64,000 nucleotides of DNA from Candidatus Kouleothrix ribensis (GCA_016722075.1 JADKGW010000001.1:4154001-4218000), one strand, 5' to 3'; positions 33,620-42,435 are shown, counted from the stretch's first letter. Numbers and translations are program-made. Notes: a model not told the origin generated them from the sequence alone.

Positions 33620-35611
33620 CTACGGTCGTGGTGCTCGATAGGCCGCGAATGGCAGGTACAGCGTATCCTGCACGGCGGGTAGCCGCACGGCCGGGTCGCC
33701 CAGGATGCCAAAGCTGAACAGCAGGTCGCTGTCGCGGCCGCTACGCGCGATGGCCGCCAGCCCGGCCAGCTGCGCCGCGCCAAGCGTCTGGCCGGCCGCC
33801 AGCAGCGGCAGCGCGCCCGCCAGCAGCTGCGCGTGGCCGGAGTTGACACCCGACCCAGCAGGGGTGAGCGCGGCCGCAACGCCGCCATTGCCGGCCAGCA
33901 GCAGCAGCTCATCGAGCGCCGGCTCGGTCGGGTTGGCCCAGTTGCCGCTCAGGCAGTCCATGCTCAGCAGCAGCGGCAGCCGCGCGCCATTCGTGCGCAC
34001 GCCGGCATCGTACACGCTCACCAGGTAGGGTGAAGCAGCTGTAGGGTTGGTGAAGGCCCACTGCCAGATCGAGCCATGGCCGACGTATAGCACCAGTGCG
34101 GCGCCCTGGTCGAACGCCCCGAAGAACGCGCGGCGCAGCGCGTCGGGCTGGCGGTAGAATGGCGGCGCAGTTGGCTGCTCGGGCGCGTAGTAGAAGCGCT
34201 CGGCGCGCAAGGCCGGCAGCTGCGCCAGCGCACGCTCGGCCACAGCGGCAAAGTCGCCGGCCGGGTCGGGGGTTCCATCAGGCTCGAAGGCGTTGTCGGC
34301 CAGGGCCAGCGCGCGCCCACGCCAGGTGCCGGCCGGCGGCTGCAGCAGCGCCGACACGGTCTTGGCAACCAGTGTGTGTGCCTCGGCCAGCGTGTGTGCC
34401 GGCAGCCGGCCGACCGGAATCGACGGCACCGGCTGGTCGCGCAGGTTTGGCGCGACGCGCGCGTAGCACGAGTCGCAGGGAATTTCGCCATACTTAGGGT
34501 CGGCGTCGAGCAGGTAGGGCGGGATGAAGGTCGGGTCGGGCGCGCCGCGCATGCGCACGCTGCCGGCGCCCACCAGCAGCAGCGCGCGCGGCGCGGGCTG
34601 CCACCCGGCCAGCGCCGCGCGGATCAGGCTGCGGATCGCCTCGGGGTCGCGCTCGCCGTAGCTAAACGTGTCGTAGACATCCTGCACATCAACCACCGCA
34701 ACCGTATCGCCCAGGCGCTGGTGCGCAGCGATCAGCGGGCCGAGCGCCGGCCGCAAGGCCGCGTGCGTGACGATCAGGAAGCTCGCGCCGGGCTGGCCGG
34801 GCGCGGGGCCGGCCCGCAGATCGTGGGCGGCGGCCGGCCGCAGCGCCGGGGTTGGCAGCATGGGCAGCGGCACGCGCACGCCCGGCAGCCCCAGCCGATC
34901 GAGCAGCACTACATCGTCGGGCGCGCCGGCGCTGGCGAGCGTGAGCTCCAGGTTGGCCGGGCCAGCCGGCAGCGGGTGGGTCAGCACCACCGGTATGGTG
35001 CGCGGCCCGGCCAGCGCGCCGTCGTCCCACACGGCGGCGCCCACGCGCGTGCCCTGCGACCAGATCTGCACGTGGTGGCCGGCGCGGCGCACCAGCGGCG
35101 CCAGGTGCAGCTCGATCGCGGCACCGGCCGGCAGCGCCTGGGTCAGGGTTAGCGCTATGCTCAGTGGTGCTGCGCCGGCGCGCAACTCGCCGGCAAACCA
35201 GCGGTCGCCGCGCTCGCTCAGCGCAACCGGCTGGTACAGCGTGTCGCGCTCCCAGCCGAGCGGCGCGGCCAGCAGTAGCGGCAGCGGCGCGCGCAGGCCG
35301 GGGGTCGGCTCCTGGCTCAGCCAGTAGGTCGCCACATGCGTGTATGGGCTGTCGTTGGCCGCCGCCACGAACTGGATCGAGTCGCCGTCGATCTGCACGG
35401 GCAGCTCGGTGCCGCGCCGCCGGATGTGCAGGTAGGATGGATCAGTGCCGGCGGGCAGCGCGGCCAGCGGCAGCACCAGCAGGCCGGGCGTGGCTACCTC
35501 GGCGGCGAGTGGCACGCGTGGAGCATTGAGCTGCGGATGCTCGGGCATGGCCGGCGGCAGCACGATCACAGCCGCCAGGCATACAAACAGTGAGCGCAGT
35601 AATGAGCGCAT
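33620..35611 (-). CDS. Gingipain-like C25 cysteine peptidase, exported
   Basis: A 663-residue protein with a signal sequence (about 5-22). Residues about 30-270 form a beta-rich prodomain-like region. The peptidase C25 domain follows (about 275-640): the catalytic histidine in LVLYVGHGS (near 510) and cysteine in LSMDCLSGN (near 550), with the C25 pattern of an H-G-S loop and D-C-L-S-G. C25 enzymes are secreted endopeptidases, best known in type 9 secretion; here there is no type 9 C-terminal domain. It probably acts on the cell surface or outside. A weak GGA lies 7 bases before the ATG at 35611; an ATG at 35617 is an alternative start. Confidence 0.75.
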   Translation of the reverse strand: MRSLLRSLFVCLAAVIVLPPAMPEHPQLNAPRVPLAAEVATPGLLVLPLAALPAGTDPSYLHIRRRGTELPVQIDGDSIQFVAAANDSPYTHVATYWLSQEPTPGLRAPLPLLLAAPLGWERDTLYQPVALSERGDRWFAGELRAGAAPLSIALTLTQALPAGAAIELHLAPLVRRAGHHVQIWSQGTRVGAAVWDDGALAGPRTIPVVLTHPLPAGPANLELTLASAGAPDDVVLLDRLGLPGVRVPLPMLPTPALRPAAAHDLRAGPAPGQPGASFLIVTHAALRPALGPLIAAHQRLGDTVAVVDVQDVYDTFSYGERDPEAIRSLIRAALAGWQPAPRALLLVGAGSVRMRGAPDPTFIPPYLLDADPKYGEIPCDSCYARVAPNLRDQPVPSIPVGRLPAHTLAEAHTLVAKTVSALLQPPAGTWRGRALALADNAFEPDGTPDPAGDFAAVAERALAQLPALRAERFYYAPEQPTAPPFYRQPDALRRAFFGAFDQGAALVLYVGHGSIWQWAFTNPTAASPYLVSVYDAGVRTNGARLPLLLSMDCLSGNWANPTEPALDELLLLAGNGGVAAALTPAGSGVNSGHAQLLAGALPLLAAGQTLGAAQLAGLAAIARSGRDSDLLFSFGILGDPAVRLPAVQDTLYLPFAAYRAPRP

Positions 35612-35975
35612 GGGCATTTCCAGCGGCCCGGCGGCGCGGGCACAGCAAGCGTGCCGAAGCGCGGCCAGGCGATATGGCCAAGAACGTGCTGCTATCTGTG
35701 CATCATCGACGAGAGCGGTGGGGCGAGCGAGCCAAGCGCTCCTCTGGAATCCCGCTCAAGTTTAGTTTCAGCGCAGCGTGCGCGAGTATGGGATGACAGG
35801 TTGCGCGTAGTGCCTATTTCAGGGCAATCGCATGCGACGGTGCGGCAGAAGATGCGAAGAACGATCTGGCGAGGATGCACGGGCGGCGAGGCGAGGCGCG
35901 CTATGGATTCGTGCGACGAGCGGGCGTGGGGTCGTCTCGAGCGGGTATCGGCGGCAGGCGCGGGCCGAAGATTGG
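35612..35975. other. Intergenic region upstream of the C25 peptidase gene
   Basis: About 360 bases without a credible gene, lying before the C25 gene and after the stop of the next - strand gene. It should hold the peptidase promoter. I see no clear -10/-35 pair, hairpin or repeat in it. Confidence 0.5.
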
Positions 35976-36419
35976 CTACTCGGCCGCCGAATCGCGCCGG
36001 CCGGCATACTGGCCCAGCAGATCGATCCGCTGGCGGGCGCGCAGCGCCACCTCGGCCGCGAGCTGCGCCACGCGGTGCGCCTGGGCCGCACACGCGTCGA
36101 GCTGGGTGGTGTCGAGCAGGTAGACCGCAGGCAGGCCGGGCGACTGATCGCCGGCCGAGTATTCGCGCAGGGCCTCGCGCAGATCGTGGTATGCGGCGGC
36201 GATGGCGGTTTCGTTCTGATCGAGATCTTCGAGCGCCGCGCGGGCGGCGGCGGGCAGGCCGGCTCGGAAGCGCGGCAGATCGGCCGCGAGCTGTGTGAGC
36301 AGCGCTAGGTCGCGCTCGGGTGTGCCGTGGGCCTCGAGCACCGCGATCAGCTGCTGAAGCTGCCGCTGGTGAGCGCTGGTGAGAGCCGGCAGCGGCCGGG
36401 ATGTGGTTGCGGATGCCAT
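35976..36419 (-). CDS. Unknown helical protein
   Basis: A 147-residue, almost entirely helical soluble protein with Ala/Leu/Arg-rich heptad-like stretches (about 15-60 and 105-140) that could form coiled coils or a helical bundle. No known domain is recognised. GAGG precedes the ATG by 6 bases. It lies between the C25 peptidase gene and the PLP decarboxylase gene with no clear functional link to either. Confidence 0.5.
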   Translation of the reverse strand: MASATTSRPLPALTSAHQRQLQQLIAVLEAHGTPERDLALLTQLAADLPRFRAGLPAAARAALEDLDQNETAIAAAYHDLREALREYSAGDQSPGLPAVYLLDTTQLDACAAQAHRVAQLAAEVALRARQRIDLLGQYAGRRDSAAE

Positions 36420-36553
36420 TACAAACCTCTATGAGATTAACCGGTTCAAGGCGGCCACTCGGCACGCGCAGGCATCATACCAAATCGAACGCCCAACGAT
36501 CATGGCGGTTGGGCGGCGAATTTATCAATAGTTCGCAATATTTACGCACGATC

Positions 36554-37966
36554 TCAGGCGCTAACCTCGCGCTGCATCGCCGCCCACAGCCGCAGCACAT
36601 GCTCGCGCTCGGTAGGCAGCGCGCCGATCGAGACGCGCACCATCCAGCGTCCATCCAACACAGCCGGCGTGACATACACCTGGCCGGATCGGTTCAGTCG
36701 ATCGGCCCAGGCGAGCGTATGCCGATCGAGCGCTTCGCCCGCGAGACCGGCCGGCTGGTGGCGCACACAGATCGTCTGCAGCGGCACGGGCGCGAGCACC
36801 TGCCAGCCGGGTGCCGCGCGCACCTGATCGGCCAGCCACTGCGCATTGGCCATGTCGCGGCGCAGGCGCGCCTGCAGGCCGGCCACGCCCTGATCGCGAA
36901 TGAGGCACCACAGCTTCAGCGCGCGGAAGCGCCGGCCCAGCGGAATGCCCCAGTCGCGCAGATTCTTCACCTGGCCGTCGACCGCGCTCTGGAGGTAGCT
37001 GGGGTTGGTGCTCATCACGCGCACCAGGTGCTGCGGGTCGCGCACATAGTAGAGCGAGCAATCGAAGGCTGCGCCAAGCCACTTATGGCTATTCAGCACC
37101 AGCGAGTCGGCGCCCTCGATACCCTGCCACATCCAGCGGCACTCAGGCAAGATCATGGCCGAGCCGGCCATGGCCGCATCGACATGCAGCCACATGCCGT
37201 GCTGGCGCGCCAGCTCGGCGATCGGCTCGAGCGGATCGAGCGCGGTGGTGGCGGTAGTGCCGGTAGTGGCCACGACGGCGCAGGGCCGGTAGCCCTGGGC
37301 CAGATCGTGCGCAATCGCCGCCGCCAGGGCAGCGGGCCGCAGCGCGTAGTGCTCGTCGCTATCCAGGCTGCGAATATTGGCACGCCCAAACCCGGCCAGC
37401 AGCGCGGCCTTCTCGACCGAGCTATGGCTGTGCTGCGAGGCATACACAATCAGCGGCTGCGGCTCGCCCTGCATGCCGCCGCGCGCCAGCGCATAGCCCG
37501 ACGAACGCTCGCGCGCGCAGAGCAACGCCAGCAGCGTACTGGTCGAGGCGGTATCTTGAATCACGCCGCTCCAGCCGTCGGAGAGGCCAACCATCTGGCG
37601 CATCCAGTCGGCCACAAGCTCTTCCAGCTCGCTCAGGGCCGGGCTGGCCTGCCACGACAGGCCTAGCACGCCCAGGCCGGTGCTGAGGTAATCGCCGAGC
37701 ACCGAAGCCAGCTCGCTATTTGCGGGGAAGTAGCCGAAGAACTGCGGGTGCTGCCAGTGCGAGAGGCCTGGCACGATGATCTGCTCGAGATCGTGCATGA
37801 TCGCGTCGAACGACTCGGCCTGGGCCGGCGGGGCGGCGGGCAGGCTGGCGCGCACCGCGCCTGGCTCCACGCGCGACATCACCGGCAGATCGGCGACGCG
37901 CGCGCGATAGTCGGCGATCCAATCGATCAGCTGGTGGCCGGCGCGGCGAAATTCTTCCGGGTTCAT
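36554..37966 (-). CDS. PLP-dependent aromatic-L-amino-acid decarboxylase family protein
   Basis: A 470-residue group II decarboxylase. The pyridoxal phosphate lysine sits in NSHKWLGA (near residue 295), preceded by HVDAAMAGSA (aspartate contacting the pyridine nitrogen, near 256) and followed by D-C-S-L-Y-Y-V. The N-terminal segment HWQHPQFFGYFPAN is characteristic of aromatic amino-acid decarboxylases (tryptophan, tyrosine, phenylalanine, DOPA). Length is normal. Substrate specificity cannot be set from sequence alone. GGAGG lies before the ATG. Confidence 0.9.
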   Translation of the reverse strand: MNPEEFRRAGHQLIDWIADYRARVADLPVMSRVEPGAVRASLPAAPPAQAESFDAIMHDLEQIIVPGLSHWQHPQFFGYFPANSELASVLGDYLSTGLGVLGLSWQASPALSELEELVADWMRQMVGLSDGWSGVIQDTASTSTLLALLCARERSSGYALARGGMQGEPQPLIVYASQHSHSSVEKAALLAGFGRANIRSLDSDEHYALRPAALAAAIAHDLAQGYRPCAVVATTGTTATTALDPLEPIAELARQHGMWLHVDAAMAGSAMILPECRWMWQGIEGADSLVLNSHKWLGAAFDCSLYYVRDPQHLVRVMSTNPSYLQSAVDGQVKNLRDWGIPLGRRFRALKLWCLIRDQGVAGLQARLRRDMANAQWLADQVRAAPGWQVLAPVPLQTICVRHQPAGLAGEALDRHTLAWADRLNRSGQVYVTPAVLDGRWMVRVSIGALPTEREHVLRLWAAMQREVSA

Positions 37967-38071
37967 TGCATCCTCCTGCTGCCCACGAGTCGCGCGGGGC
38001 TGATGCGCATGGGCACTGTAATTTGTGCTCCGCGACCCCAGCGGCCAGTACCTGTTCAGACGTACCGGGTT

Positions 38072-38135
38072 GGGACGCGGGCGAGCACGGACGAACGCGG
38101 ACAGCTTGCTCTACGTTCGCGTGTGTCTGCGTCCC
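38072..38135. repeat. Nested inverted repeats
   Basis: GGGACGC (38072-38078) pairs with GCGTCCC (38129-38135), and inside it CGAACG (38092-38097) pairs with CGTTCG (38114-38119), giving a long imperfect hairpin between the divergent decarboxylase and GNAT genes. It may be regulatory or a remnant. Confidence 0.4.
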
Positions 38136-38173
38136 TGTACCCCAACAGTGAACACCTTCAGCGGCCACTCGAC

Positions 38174-38203
38174 TTGCTCGATAGCGCGATCTGCGCGTAT
38201 AAT
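38174..38203 (+). promoter_or_regulatory. Promoter giving a near-leaderless transcript
   Basis: TTGCTC, an 18-base spacer and a perfect TATAAT. The -10 box ends 8 bases before the GNAT ATG, so transcription should begin at or within 1-3 bases of the start codon. No ribosome-binding site fits in between. Confidence 0.6.
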
Positions 38204-38211
38204 CGCACGGC

Positions 38212-38724
38212 ATGACCGATACCACAACAATTGCCGCCGCACTTGCGCCGCTTGGCCTGAGCCTGCGCCCGTTTGCGGCCGCCGACATGCAGTTCCTATA
38301 CCGCGTCTACGCCGAAACGCGCACGGAAGAGCTGGCCATAACCGGCTGGAACGAGGCGCAGCAGCAGGCCTTTCTGGCAATGCAGTTCGAGGCGCAGCAC
38401 CGCTACTACCAGCAGAACTACGCCGACGCTGCCTTTCAGATTATCGCGCTGGCCGGCCAGCCGATCGGCCGGCTGTACCTGGTGCGCCTGCCGGTCGAGC
38501 TGCGGGTGATCGACATTGCGCTGCTGGCGGCGTATCGCGGCCGCGGGCTTGGCTCGGCGATTCTCACCGCCATTCTGGATGCGGGCCGGGGCCTGGGCCT
38601 ACCCGTACGCATCCATGTCGAGCGTTTCAACCCGGCCCGGCGCCTGTATACCCGGCTTGGGTTCCGGCAGATCGACGATACCGGCATATATTACCTGATG
38701 GAGTGGGCACCCGATGCTCGATAA
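38212..38724 (+). CDS. GNAT-family N-acetyltransferase
   Basis: A 170-residue GNAT protein. Motif A is clear near residues 105-118 (AAYRGRGLGSAILTAIL), preceded by LRVIDIALL and followed by LPVRIHVERFNPARRLYTRLGFRQ. The whole fold looks intact. Substrate is unknown. The gene appears to be translated from a nearly leaderless mRNA, and its end overlaps the DUF6916 gene by 11 bases, so the two are co-transcribed. Confidence 0.9.
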   Translation: MTDTTTIAAALAPLGLSLRPFAAADMQFLYRVYAETRTEELAITGWNEAQQQAFLAMQFEAQHRYYQQNYADAAFQIIALAGQPIGRLYLVRLPVELRVIDIALLAAYRGRGLGSAILTAILDAGRGLGLPVRIHVERFNPARRLYTRLGFRQIDDTGIYYLMEWAPDAR

Positions 38725-39046
38725 ACTCACCAGCGCAGACTTCGCGCCCTACCTGCAGCAGGCGTTCTTGCTCTCGCTCGGGCCATGGGGCCAGCCCCAC
38801 GACCCGGCCACCCACGGCGCGGCCCGCCCACTCGAGCTGGTGGAGGTCGCTGATATTGGCGGCGCACCACCCGATGCTTCAGTCATCCGGCGCCCATTCT
38901 CACTGATCTTCCGCGACACGGCTGGCGGCCACCTGCCGCAGCGCACCTATGCGATCAAGCACCCGGCCCTGGGCTGGATCGACCTGTTTCTGGTGCCGAT
39001 CGGCCCCGATCCGCTCGGTATGTGCTACCAGTCCATATTCACATAG
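38714..39046 (+). CDS. DUF6916 family protein
   Basis: A 110-residue soluble protein matching the DUF6916 pattern: FSLIFRDTAGGHLPQRTYAI followed by HPALG.IDLFLVPIGPD..GM.YQ..F. The family is small, widespread in Proteobacteria and Chloroflexota, often linked to phage-tail-like or carbohydrate genes, and its function is not established. It overlaps the GNAT gene, which supports joint expression. Confidence 0.7.
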   Translation: MLDKLTSADFAPYLQQAFLLSLGPWGQPHDPATHGAARPLELVEVADIGGAPPDASVIRRPFSLIFRDTAGGHLPQRTYAIKHPALGWIDLFLVPIGPDPLGMCYQSIFT

Positions 39047-39110
39047 GATGATTGCCTGGGAGACCCGCAGACGCGCGTGTGACTGGTGGCACACCGCGAG
39101 GGGCGCGTGC

Positions 39111-40100
39111 TCACCCGGCCAGGATCTGCTCGATCGCCTGTAGCTCGGCAGGCGCGAGGGCCAGGTTTGCCAGCGCGCCGACCGCGTCGTCGATCTGATC
39201 GGGCCGGCTGGCGCCGATCAGCGCCGAGGTGACGGTAGTATGGCGCAGCACCCAGGCCAACGCCAGCTGCGCCAGCGTCTGGCCGCGGCCGTGCGCCAGC
39301 TGGTTGAGCTGCGCAACCTGCGCCAGCCGCTCGGCGGTGACATGCTCGGGGCGCAGGAAGCCGTGGGCCTTGGAGGCGCGCGAGCCAGCCGGGATGCCGC
39401 CAAGGTACTTATCGGTGAGCAAGCCCTGCGCCAGCGGCGAGAACACAATCGCGCCGATGCCCTCGGCGTCGAGCACCTCTAGCAGCCCATCCTCAACCCA
39501 GCGGTTGAACATACTGTAGCTAGGCTGGTGGATCAGGCAGGGCGTGCCGAGGGCGCGCAGGATGCCGGCAGCCTGGCGCGCCTGCTCGGGCTGGTAGTTC
39601 GAGATCCCGGCGTACAGCGCCTTGCCGCTGCGCACGGCCTGGTCGAGCGCAGCCATGGTCTCCTCCAGCGGCGTGTTCGGGTCGGGCCGGTGGTGGTAGA
39701 AGATGTCGACATACTCCAGGCCCATGCGCCGCAGGCTCTGGTCGAGGCTGGCGAGCAGGTATTTGCGCGAGCCCCACTCGCCATACGGGCCGGGCCACAT
39801 CAGGTAGCCGGCCTTGGTCGAGATGATCAGCTCGTCGCGGTAGGGCGCCAGCTCCTGGCGCAGCAGCTGGCCGAAGGTCGTTTCGGCCGAGCCGGGCGGT
39901 GGGCCATAGTTATTGGCCAGATCGAAATGCGTGATGCCATGGTCGAAGGCCCGGCGCAGCATGGCCCGGCACTGCTCGAGCGTATCGACGCCGCCAAAAT
40001 TGTGCCACAGGCCAAGTGAGATCGCGGGCAGGCGCAGCCCGCTGCGGCCGCAGCGCCGGTACTGCATGGTATCGTAGCGAGTGTCGGCTGGCAGGTACAT
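39111..40100 (-). CDS. Aldo/keto reductase, YghZ/Gpr subfamily
   Basis: A 329-residue NADPH-dependent reductase with the standard (beta/alpha)8 fold. The catalytic set is visible: D and Y in THFDLANNYGPPPG (near 60-70), K in IISTKAGY (near 96), and H in IFYHHRPD (near 136). The motif FDLANNYGPP-GSAE and the overall layout match YghZ-type reductases, which act on L-glyceraldehyde 3-phosphate and methylglyoxal. Cofactor-binding elements SPLAQGLLTDKY and IGASRPDQIDDAV are present near the end. The ATG has GAGG 5 bases upstream. Confidence 0.9.
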   Translation of the reverse strand: MYLPADTRYDTMQYRRCGRSGLRLPAISLGLWHNFGGVDTLEQCRAMLRRAFDHGITHFDLANNYGPPPGSAETTFGQLLRQELAPYRDELIISTKAGYLMWPGPYGEWGSRKYLLASLDQSLRRMGLEYVDIFYHHRPDPNTPLEETMAALDQAVRSGKALYAGISNYQPEQARQAAGILRALGTPCLIHQPSYSMFNRWVEDGLLEVLDAEGIGAIVFSPLAQGLLTDKYLGGIPAGSRASKAHGFLRPEHVTAERLAQVAQLNQLAHGRGQTLAQLALAWVLRHTTVTSALIGASRPDQIDDAVGALANLALAPAELQAIEQILAG

Positions 40101-40168
40101 TCTAGCCTCGCATTGCTATGAGGAAATCACACAGGCGATTGTACCACCGCGCCGCCGCTGTATCGGCG

Positions 40169-40621
40169 CTAACGCACCTCGACGATCAGCTCGATCTCGA
40201 CTGCGTAATTGAGCGGCAGCGCCATCCCCACCGCGCTGCGCGCGTGCTGGCCGGCCGCGCCAAACACCTCGAGCAGCAGGTCGCTGCAGCCATGGATCAC
40301 GGCGGGCGTGTTATCGAAATCGGGCGCGACATTAACCATGCCCAGGACCTTCACCACCCGTACGATCTCATCGAGCGAGCCGGCCAGCGTCTTGATCGCG
40401 CGCAGGCAGCTGAGCGCCGAGTAGCGCGCGGCCGCATAGCCCTGCTCGACGCTCAGGTCGCGGCCGAGCTTGCCTTTGATCTCGAGATCGCCCCAGCGCG
40501 ATACCTGGCCCGATGTGTAGATCAGATTGCCGGTGCGCACGGCATGCATAATCTTGCCAGCGTTCAGGTCGATCGGGTCGAGCGTGTAGCCCATTTCGCG
40601 CAGCTTTGCCTCGTAGGACAT
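40169..40621 (-). CDS. RidA family protein
   Basis: A 150-residue protein of the YjgF/YER057c/UK114 (RidA) fold, here of the slightly longer subfamily. Family landmarks are GNLIYTSGQV near 35, YAAARYSALSCLRAIKTLAGSLDEIVRVVKV in the middle, and ARSAVGMALPLNYAVEIELIVEV at the end, with the conserved arginine before the final strand. RidA enzymes hydrolyse reactive enamine/imine products of PLP enzymes; a PLP decarboxylase gene lies about 2 kb away, which may be chance. A perfect AAGGAGG site before the ATG at 40621 sets the start. A longer upstream frame has no support. Confidence 0.9.
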   Translation of the reverse strand: MSYEAKLREMGYTLDPIDLNAGKIMHAVRTGNLIYTSGQVSRWGDLEIKGKLGRDLSVEQGYAAARYSALSCLRAIKTLAGSLDEIVRVVKVLGMVNVAPDFDNTPAVIHGCSDLLLEVFGAAGQHARSAVGMALPLNYAVEIELIVEVR

Positions 40622-40742
40622 GAGCAGCCTCCTTGATGGCGCGGCACAGCCCGATCGGGCCGTGCGCAGTCGGTGGGATGTGCGTGTGGCTCCATGGTAC
40701 GCTATTTTTCCGGCAGCGCGAATCGGCAGACTGGCGGCCGGC

Positions 40743-41129
40743 TCATCCGGCATAGCGCATAGGGAAGGTGCCGCCGATGGCGATACCGCTACGGCGCAGG
40801 CCATCCCACGCGCCGTGCGAATTGACCTGGCCCAGCGCGGCATGCGCCGGGCACGCGCAGCCGGCCTGGCTGGGGTTGGGGCACTGCGCGATCAGGCCGG
40901 CCAGCGCCGTGGCGGCGGCAGGATCGAGCAGGTAGCCGGTGTGGTGCCACGCCTCTGAGTCGAGCGCGCCGCGCCGTGATTCTTCGTATGCAGCAGCGGC
41001 GCGCAGGCCACACGCACTGCACGCAACGGCCTGGAGCGTAATCTCATCGCTCCAGCTATCGGCGGCCAGCTCCATGCGCTCGCTGATCTCGAGGGTGGCC
41101 TTGTGGCATTGTGGGCATAGGAATGCCAT
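40743..41129 (-). CDS. Small zinc-ribbon protein
   Basis: A 128-residue protein with an N-terminal zinc ribbon: C-P-Q-C near residue 5 and C-S-A-C near 38, and a second Cys/His group near 82-95 (CPNPSQAGCACPAH) that may bind another metal. The middle and end are mixed alpha/beta with no known domain. AAAGGA precedes the ATG at 41129. Function unknown; gene neighbours (RidA) give no clear hint. Confidence 0.6.
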   Translation of the reverse strand: MAFLCPQCHKATLEISERMELAADSWSDEITLQAVACSACGLRAAAAYEESRRGALDSEAWHHTGYLLDPAAATALAGLIAQCPNPSQAGCACPAHAALGQVNSHGAWDGLRRSGIAIGGTFPMRYAG

Positions 41130-41250
41130 GGGATGTTCCTTTGATCGCCGGGGCGTGGCGCCGCGTCCCAAGGTGGAAGTATACCACGCTGTCAAACATG
41201 CCTGTATCCGCCCGTACACGAGGCCGGCGGCGGCCCCTGCCGCCGCTTTT

Positions 41251-41614
41251 CCGGGGCGCGTCGCCCCCGTGCCCCCGATCAGGGGAACCCGGCCAGGATG
41301 CTCCGGGGCGCGTCGCCCCCGTGCCCCCGATTAGGGGAACTCAGCCAGGATGCTCCGGGGCGCGTCGCCCCCGTGCCCCCGATCAGGGGAACCCAGCCAG
41401 GATGCTCCGGGGCGCGTCGCCCCCGTGCCCCCGATCAGGGGAACCCAGCCAGGATGCTCCGGGGCGCGTCGCCCCCGTGCCCCCGATCAGGGGAACCCGG
41501 CCAGGATGCTCTGGGGCGCGTCGCCCCCGTGCCCCCGATTAGGGGAACTCAGCCAGGATGCTCCGGGGCGCGTCGCCCCCGTGCCCCCGATTAGGGGAAC
41601 CCGGCCGGTTCCCC
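41251..41614. repeat. Seven-unit 52-bp tandem repeat with hairpins
   Basis: Seven near-identical units of exactly 52 bp begin at 41251, 41303, 41355, 41407, 41459, 41511 and 41563. Each carries a hairpin GGGGCG-CGT-CGCCCC and a second palindrome CCCC-GAT(C/T)A-GGGG, differing mainly at one C/T and one AACCC/AACTC site. The last unit ends in GGGGAACCCGGCCGGTTCCCC. A 52-bp period rotates through all reading frames, so it is not a protein repeat. Confidence 0.9.
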
Positions 41615-41757
41615 TAAAACCCCTCCGGCAAGCGAGGCCATCCCGGCAAGAGCGCTATCGATTCATGCCATGGCCACATGAATCAGAAGGTGCGCACCGA
41701 AGCACGCATGCGCGTGCTGCTAATGCTAACGAACGCTGGGGCTGCCCCAGGGCATGC
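41563..41757. repeat. 195-bp direct duplication, copy 1
   Basis: This segment, starting with the last 52-bp unit and ending GGCATGC, recurs 409 bases downstream with a single visible difference (CAGAAGG here, CAGGAGG there). It carries the perfect GGGGAACC/GGTTCCCC palindrome and a TTCATG...CATGAA inverted repeat. Confidence 0.9.
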
Positions 41758-41791
41758 CGGTGGGCGGATACGTCGATCCGCCCGTACGGGG
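41751..41791. repeat. 41-bp direct repeat, copy 1
   Basis: GGCATGCCGGTGGGCGGATA and the following 21 bases recur at 41885-41925. The unit holds an 8-bp inverted repeat GGGCGGAT / ATCCGCCC. Confidence 0.8.
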
Positions 41792-41884
41792 CCCCAGCCC
41801 TAGCCGCCGGGGTGCCGGGGCCGAGCGGGACGGCCCCGGCCCCGGCCGCCGGGGGCGCGCAGCCCCGCATGCGTGTGGCCCCAA

Positions 41885-41925
41885 GGCATGCCGGTGGGCG
41901 GATACGTCGATCCGCCCGTACGGGG
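41885..41925. repeat. 41-bp direct repeat, copy 2
   Basis: Second copy of the 41-bp unit, 134 bases after the first, running straight into two further 52-bp-type units (41921-42023). Confidence 0.8.
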
Positions 41926-41971
41926 CGCGTCGCCCCCGTGCCCCCGATCAGGGGAACCCAGCCAGGATGCT

Positions 41972-42166
41972 CCGGGGCGCGTCGCCCCCGTGCCCCCGAT
42001 TAGGGGAACCCGGCCGGTTCCCCTAAAACCCCTCCGGCAAGCGAGGCCATCCCGGCAAGAGCGCTATCGATTCATGCCATGGCCACATGAATCAGGAGGT
42101 GCGCACCGAAGCACGCATGCGCGTGCTGCTAATGCTAACGAACGCTGGGGCTGCCCCAGGGCATGC
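41972..42166. repeat. 195-bp direct duplication, copy 2
   Basis: Copy of 41563-41757. It is preceded by one more 52-bp-type unit (from 41921), so similarity extends about 50 bases further left at lower identity. Confidence 0.9.
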
Positions 42167-42386
42167 GCACCGGGCGATTACGCTGCGATAGCATGAAATT
42201 CGGGGTCTGGGGCGCCAGCCCCAGCCGCCGGGGTGCCGGGGCCGAGCGGGACGGCCCCGGCCGCGGGGTGCGGGGGCGCGTAGCCCCTGCATGCGTGTGG
42301 CCCCAGGGCATGCGCGCCGGGCGATTACGCTGCGATAGCATGAAATTCGGGGTCTGGGGCGCCAGCCCCAGCCGCCGGGGTGCCGG
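42154..42386. repeat. Pair of 86-bp direct repeats
   Basis: An 86-bp segment at 42154-42239 recurs at 42301-42386 with one difference (GCGCACC against GCGCGCC). Each copy contains CTGGGGCGCCAGCCCCAG, a strong hairpin, and the sequence GATTACGCTGCGATAGC. Between and around them are further GC-rich hairpins such as GGGGGCGCGTAGCCCCT. Confidence 0.85.
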
Positions 42387-42435
42387 TGCACGCAGCCGCG
42401 CAGCACCAAACCATACCAGAATCTCGCAAATTTGG

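Noticed and set aside
41251..41614. CRISPR array
   Set aside because: The repeat is contiguous without unique spacers, and no cas genes are present.
41111..42196. Repeating Arg/Pro/Gly-rich reading frames in the 52-bp array
   Set aside because: The 52-bp period shifts frame each unit, so the peptide pattern changes register; no start site or domain supports coding.
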